A stretch of 45,607 bases of DNA from Paeniroseomonas aquatica (GTDB taxonomy: Bacteria > Pseudomonadota > Alphaproteobacteria > Acetobacterales > Acetobacteraceae), in assembly GCF_030409335.1 (NCBI RefSeq), contig NZ_JAUFPN010000194.1, forward strand, positions 45,488 through 91,094, in the 5' to 3' direction. Below, one piece after another: positions 42,501 to 45,607 of the stretch. The notes beneath the pieces are model-generated. The model was not told the origin of the DNA. It was given only the letters and a program-made list of their open reading frames with translations, and ran no database searches. Made by a program: the position numbers and the translations under genes. The first letter of the stretch is position 1, and every line of letters begins with the position of its first letter.

Positions 42501-43360
42501 CCCTCGTCGGGCGCCCCGGCGGGCGGGTTCTGCGCCTCGGCCAGCTTCGCCGCGACCTGCTGGTCGTTCGGGAAGCGCTGCAGGAAGGCCTGCAGCTCCG
42601 GCTCCAGGGCGCGGTTCGGCCCCTGCCAGAGCAGCGCCTGCCGCCAGGCGGCGGCGGCCGCGGCGGCCACCTCGGGGTTGGCGGCGAGCTGGCGCAGCCG
42701 GCCGATGCCCTCGCCGCGGGTGGCGTCCCGGTAGGTCAGCACCTGGGCATGGGCGAGCTGCAGCCGGGTATCGGCCGGGGCGCGCTGGCTCAGCCGGGCG
42801 AGGCCGTCGCGCCCCTCCGCATAGCCCTGCTCGGTGCCGGCCAGGGTGGCGTAGTATTCCTGCGCATAGGCATCGGGGGGCGCGGCGCCGCGGAACAGCT
42901 CCCGGTAGCGCTGCGCCGCCTCGGCCGCGCGGCCGGCCTGGCCGAGCCGGCGGGCCTCGGCCAGCGCGCCCTGGTCCACCGTCGCGGCGCGCACGGTGAT
43001 GTCGGTCTCGCTCAGCCGCGGGTCGCCCGGCGCCACCTGCCGCAGGCGGGCGAGGTAGCCCTCCGCCGCCGGCCGGTTGCCGAGCTGCGCCTGCGACTGC
43101 GCCGCCCCCGCCAGCGCGTCGACGTTGCGGGGATCGACGGCCAGCACCCGCTCCAGCGTCCGCAGCGCCAGCTCCGGCCGGTTCTGCAGGCGCCAGTAAT
43201 TGGCCTGGTCGATCAGGGTGGCGACCGCCGCCTCCTGGCCGCTGGCCGGAGGGGGCGGGGCCGGCTGGGCCTGCCCGGCCGGCGGCAGGGCGGCCCCGAG
43301 GGCCGCCCCCATGGCCGCGCGCCCCAGCGCGGCGGCGATCAGGCGTGCGCGGCGTGCCAT
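39572..43360 (-). CDS. bcsC: Cellulose synthase operon protein C
   Basis: 1262 residues from ATG 43360 (GTG 43363 is also possible). A signal peptide (to about residue 32) is followed by LIDQANYWRLQNRPELALRT, the usual opening of BcsC, and a periplasmic superhelix of some 18 TPR repeats to about residue 870. From about 920 the BCSC_C outer-membrane beta-barrel runs to the end, with alternating Tyr/Gly-rich strands (VGLYAGGGYYGFSGENT, YFSPRSYVALNLPVDWRG). BcsC guides the cellulose chain through periplasm and outer membrane. Its start codon overlaps the bcsB stop (TGATG), so the pair is coupled. It converges on the DUF2244 gene, 23 bp away. Confidence 0.96.
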   Translation of the reverse strand: MARRARLIAAALGRAAMGAALGAALPPAGQAQPAPPPPASGQEAAVATLIDQANYWRLQNRPELALRTLERVLAVDPRNVDALAGAAQSQAQLGNRPAAEGYLARLRQVAPGDPRLSETDITVRAATVDQGALAEARRLGQAGRAAEAAQRYRELFRGAAPPDAYAQEYYATLAGTEQGYAEGRDGLARLSQRAPADTRLQLAHAQVLTYRDATRGEGIGRLRQLAANPEVAAAAAAAWRQALLWQGPNRALEPELQAFLQRFPNDQQVAAKLAEAQNPPAGAPDEGGLSRIRGFEQLNAGRLREAQREFETAVGRNPEDADATGGLGLVRLREGRFGEARTLLERAIRLAPDRRGQWQRALDGAAYAAEVAAARSQLQAGNLEAAEPRLRRAASREGGDRADAEALLGDLALRRGDLAGAEARYRAALARRPNLGAAASGLYEVLQQQGRFAEAEALQRQAGSALAGGDAGAGRASAVRGEAQRAADPAAAIALLRQAQQLDPSSPWIRLDLARLLARQGRGAEVRATLEGPGPGAGSPDQLHAAALFAEEDSRPEEAAVLLERIPVRLRNADMNRLLARTRVAAEVQQAMGLWRRGRRAEARVALFGIAGRSDPSGAGGQLAVRALGQLNDPAGAAEAGRTAMAANPRAAPAARLGLAGALLAAGAEPEAVQLARSVEGLPNLTGEERRQSVALQSGLAVRVADRLNEQGDQAAAYDALAPVLARDPADPSANLALARLYQGASQPRQAALVAEGVLQADPRSLDARVAAVDAAIAGRDWQRAEALLVEARALHPHEPRVALLEARLARASGNSARALRALEAAAAQPRRAQPGAGLAAAGRLAGPVEANPFRRTAGPAAAGPIAQGSDPLAAEIQRELAAVREETTARLQGGMGFRTRTGTAGLDRLEEYSAPMEASVGAGRLGGRFTATVTPVSLSSGKLEGTTAESLRSFGSNALAVPAGTTGISAATRERLAPRQTEASGVGLGLGYARGGFAADVGTTPVGFRQQHVLGGIELTPALSGTLRLRLTGEQRAVTDSLLSWSGQRDSLSGRSWGGVVRTGGRAQLEYAAGPVGLYAGGGYYGFSGENTARNSRIEAGAGLTYAFWREPEDELQAGLDLVYLSYDNNQRLFTFGNGGYFSPRSYVALNLPVDWRGRSGNLSYRLGGTIGYQSYREDAARYFPHDPAAQGQLEASLGGDPTGRSSQPARSETGLTGGIRGDLEYSVTPNLRIGGLLRYERTANWNEARGLFFARYRFDQ

Positions 43361-45607
43361 CACTGGGTCCTCACCCGCAGGCGTTGCACGGCCCGCCGTC
43401 GCAGCGTCCAGTACAGCGGCGCGGCCAGGAGGATGACGGCCAGGGCCAGGGTCCCGAGCAGCGCCGCCGGGCTGGAGGACAGGTAGAGCTGCGGCCAGAG
43501 CCAGGGCGGCAGGCTGCCGGTCGTGTAGCTGTCGCCGAGGGTGAAGGCCTGGATCCGGCCGCCGCTCAGCAGCGCGAGGTCGCCCTGGATGCGCGGCTGC
43601 TGCTCGGCGTCGCCCAGCGCCTGCACCATCTCCTCGAGCCCGGCCGGGGTGGCGCCGGTCAGCACCAGCACCGACCGGCCGGCGCGCAGCGGCGATTCGA
43701 AGCCGAAGATCGCCCCCAGGCCCTCCCCCGGCGCGGCCAGCTGGGCGGAGGCGCGCTCGGCCTCGCCGCTGCGGCCGCGGCGGTCAAACAGCTGGCGGAA
43801 CCGGCCGAGCGCGTCCGGCAGCGCCACGCTGAGCCGGTTGCCCTCGAGCTGCAGCGGCGCGTTCTGCAGCAGCTGCGGCAGGGCCGGGTTGCGGCCCAGC
43901 GCGCCGATGACGATCAGCTCCTTCTCCGCCGCCTGTTGCAGCCCCTGCGGCCGGATCACCTGCAGCCCGGTCGCGGGATAGCCGACCAGCGCCGACATCC
44001 GGCCGACTAGACCGAGGAAGGCCGACAATTCGCCGGCGCTCGGCCGGTCCGGCAGCACCGCCGCGGTGGTCGAGAGGTCGGCCAGCCGGGTGAAGGGGAA
44101 GCCCGAGCCGGCGAAATGGGCCAGGTTCGGCAGGGTGGCGAAGCGATGCGCCGAGGACAGGTCGATGGTGCTGTCGGGGTCGATGCTGGCGCGGATGTCG
44201 CCCGGCACCGCGGCGCATTCGCCGCGCGACAGCGGCCGCATGTCGAAGCGCAGCTGCAGCTCGTTCTGGCCGAAGACGATCCAGGGCGGGATGCCGGCAC
44301 GGCCCTCCGACCGGTCGGCGCCGCCGAAGAGGCGGCCGGCCAGCGACAGCGGCCAGGCCGGATCCGCCCGCCGCAGCGGGAAGCTGCGGAGGTAGAGGTC
44401 GTTGACCGTGGCGTCGAGGCGCGAGACCGCGACGTCGGCGATCGGCCCCGGCGGCGCGCGGAACCGGATCTCCGCCTCCAGCGGCCGGTTGCGCCAGGTG
44501 AGGAGGTCCGGCGCGGTGCGGAAGGGGACGGAGATCGGCCCGGGCGCATAGCCGTAGACCTGCAGCTCGGAGGGATCGACCAGCTCGCCCAGCTTCACCG
44601 GCCGGTCGCTGCGGATCCAGCGCGGCGCGTCGTAGGGCTGCCGGGCCGGCACGTCCGGCGGCTGCACCAGGGCGATCTCGCCGGCCAGCGCCTCCCGCCC
44701 CACCGCCACGGCGGTGGCGGCGGCGACGGCCTCCGCCCCGGTGCGGCCGCCGAGCACCAGCAGCAGGCCGGAGGGGTCGCCGGGGTTGGGCAGCAGGGCG
44801 ACGGTCGGGCCCTCGAAGCGCGGCAGGCTCAGCCCGGGGATGCCGTCCGGGCCGATGGCGACGACGACGGCATGGCCGCGCGGCGGCGGCGCGGCCGAGA
44901 CCGGGAAGCTCGCCCCGCGGTAGTCCGCCTGCACCGCGAACCAGGAGGCGGCGATGGCCGCCGCCCGCAGCGCGTCGTTGCCGGCGGCCTCCGGCAGCAC
45001 GACCGGCAGGGTCAGCGGGTCGCGCAGCAGGCGCGGGTCGAAGAAGGGCTCCGGCAGCCGCGCCAGGTCGCGGGCCAGCGGCAGCTTCTCCAGCACCAGG
45101 CTCAGCGTCGAGGTATCCGAGATCACCGACCAGAGCAGGCCCGAGAGCGGGTCGTTGCACTCCACCGCGTAGCGGCCGGAGAAGCGGAAGTTCATCCGGT
45201 TGTTGTCGGCGAAGAAGACCGGGTTCACCGGGAATTCCAGCGGCCCGAAGGCGGGCCGGTTCCGCTCCGGCTGGATGGCGCCGACGAACTGCTCGTTCAG
45301 CGTGACCGCGATCTGGCTCAGCTCGGGGATCAGCGCCGGCGAGGTCGCCCCCTGCAGCACCAGCCGCGCCTCGGTCACCACCTCGTCGCCGCGCACGCCG
45401 AAGAGCACGCCCTGCAGGTCCGAGACGCCGCGCAGCTGCATCGGCGCGCGCAGCCCGAGCTGGCGCAGGCTGTAGGACACCCGCCGGGTGCCGGCGGCCG
45501 GGTCGGATCCGGCCGGGGCGGCGATGCCCGGCATGACCTGCGGTGCCGCGGCGGGCGCCACCGCCGGCACCGGCGCGGGCAGGCCCCGCTGCGCCGCCGC
45601 CGGGCTC
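43360..45607 (-). CDS. bcsB: Cellulose synthase regulatory subunit BcsB, 5' end beyond window
   Basis: About 749 codons are visible; the frame stays open at the edge, so the signal peptide and start are missing. The visible N-terminus is a Pro/Ala-rich linker, then SYSLRQLGLRAPMQLRGVSD, the start of the first carbohydrate-binding domain, with NEQFVGAIQPER and FRFSGRYAVECNDPLSG. A second domain pair runs through FGQNELQLRFDMRP. It ends with one membrane helix (LGTLALAVILLAAPLYWTLR) and a basic tail, the anchor that contacts BcsA. BcsB leads nascent cellulose across the periplasm. bcsA presumably lies just outside the window. Confidence 0.95.
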   Translation of the reverse strand, partial: SPAAAQRGLPAPVPAVAPAAAPQVMPGIAAPAGSDPAAGTRRVSYSLRQLGLRAPMQLRGVSDLQGVLFGVRGDEVVTEARLVLQGATSPALIPELSQIAVTLNEQFVGAIQPERNRPAFGPLEFPVNPVFFADNNRMNFRFSGRYAVECNDPLSGLLWSVISDTSTLSLVLEKLPLARDLARLPEPFFDPRLLRDPLTLPVVLPEAAGNDALRAAAIAASWFAVQADYRGASFPVSAAPPPRGHAVVVAIGPDGIPGLSLPRFEGPTVALLPNPGDPSGLLLVLGGRTGAEAVAAATAVAVGREALAGEIALVQPPDVPARQPYDAPRWIRSDRPVKLGELVDPSELQVYGYAPGPISVPFRTAPDLLTWRNRPLEAEIRFRAPPGPIADVAVSRLDATVNDLYLRSFPLRRADPAWPLSLAGRLFGGADRSEGRAGIPPWIVFGQNELQLRFDMRPLSRGECAAVPGDIRASIDPDSTIDLSSAHRFATLPNLAHFAGSGFPFTRLADLSTTAAVLPDRPSAGELSAFLGLVGRMSALVGYPATGLQVIRPQGLQQAAEKELIVIGALGRNPALPQLLQNAPLQLEGNRLSVALPDALGRFRQLFDRRGRSGEAERASAQLAAPGEGLGAIFGFESPLRAGRSVLVLTGATPAGLEEMVQALGDAEQQPRIQGDLALLSGGRIQAFTLGDSYTTGSLPPWLWPQLYLSSSPAALLGTLALAVILLAAPLYWTLRRRAVQRLRVRTQ

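Noticed and set aside
39800-43486. Open frame of 1228 codons on the plus strand antisense to bcsC
   Set aside because: It is a by-product of GC-rich third positions; the translation is Arg/Gly/Ala-rich without motifs, whereas the minus strand encodes a full TPR plus beta-barrel BcsC.

Overview
This is GC-rich chromosomal DNA, most likely from an alphaproteobacterium of the Acetobacteraceae (Roseomonas-like). That assignment is an inference from the strong GC bias in third codon positions, a Bug-type solute receptor, a DUF6311 membrane protein, a bcsB-bcsC cellulose pair, EcfG-type promoter motifs and GANTC (CcrM) sites in non-coding DNA. I see no tRNA, rRNA, CRISPR array, transposase or integrase.

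Layout. 1-5.6 kb: an EamA permease (cut by the window edge) behind a single-domain response regulator, a DUF6311 polytopic protein, a short-chain dehydrogenase, two tiny lipoproteins, a DUF2459 lipoprotein and a crotonase-fold enzyme. 5.7-7.8 kb: an RTX calcium-binding exoprotein. 7.8-12.9 kb: two glutathione transferases, an HU-type DNA-binding protein, a ketopantoate-reductase-like/Bug-receptor pair and an ABC substrate-binding protein. 12.9-16.4 kb: a compact EVE-GFA-Rieske operon and acetyl-CoA synthetase. 16.35-16.93 kb: a gene-free region packed with inverted repeats, direct repeats and seven GANTC sites.

16.9-25.7 kb is a surface-glycan island: a large unknown protein, a GT4 glycosyltransferase, a small unknown protein, a HAD phosphatase, a CMP-acylneuraminate-synthetase-like cytidylyltransferase, an opposing unknown gene, and an HMGL-type aldolase fused to a DUF115-like domain. 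Aldolase, HAD phosphatase and CMP-transferase together look like a route to a CMP-activated keto-sugar acid without a NeuB/KdsA-type PEP-dependent synthase in the window. This is the best candidate for an undescribed system here.

25.8-35.7 kb is mostly housekeeping and metabolic: SDR, ceramide-glucosyltransferase-like GT, lipoprotein hydrolase, MarC, M29 aminopeptidase, flavin monooxygenase, RmuC, a CNT nucleoside transporter and an Asp/Glu-racemase-family enzyme. 35.7-38.2 kb: UDP-galactopyranose mutase and a partner glycosyltransferase behind a near-perfect EcfG (general stress) promoter, suggesting stress-controlled galactofuranose glycan. 38.2-45.6 kb: endonuclease III, a DUF2244 protein, then bcsC and the 3' part of bcsB for cellulose synthesis and export. 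Glycan island, Galf pair, RTX protein and cellulose genes all point to investment in the cell surface and matrix.
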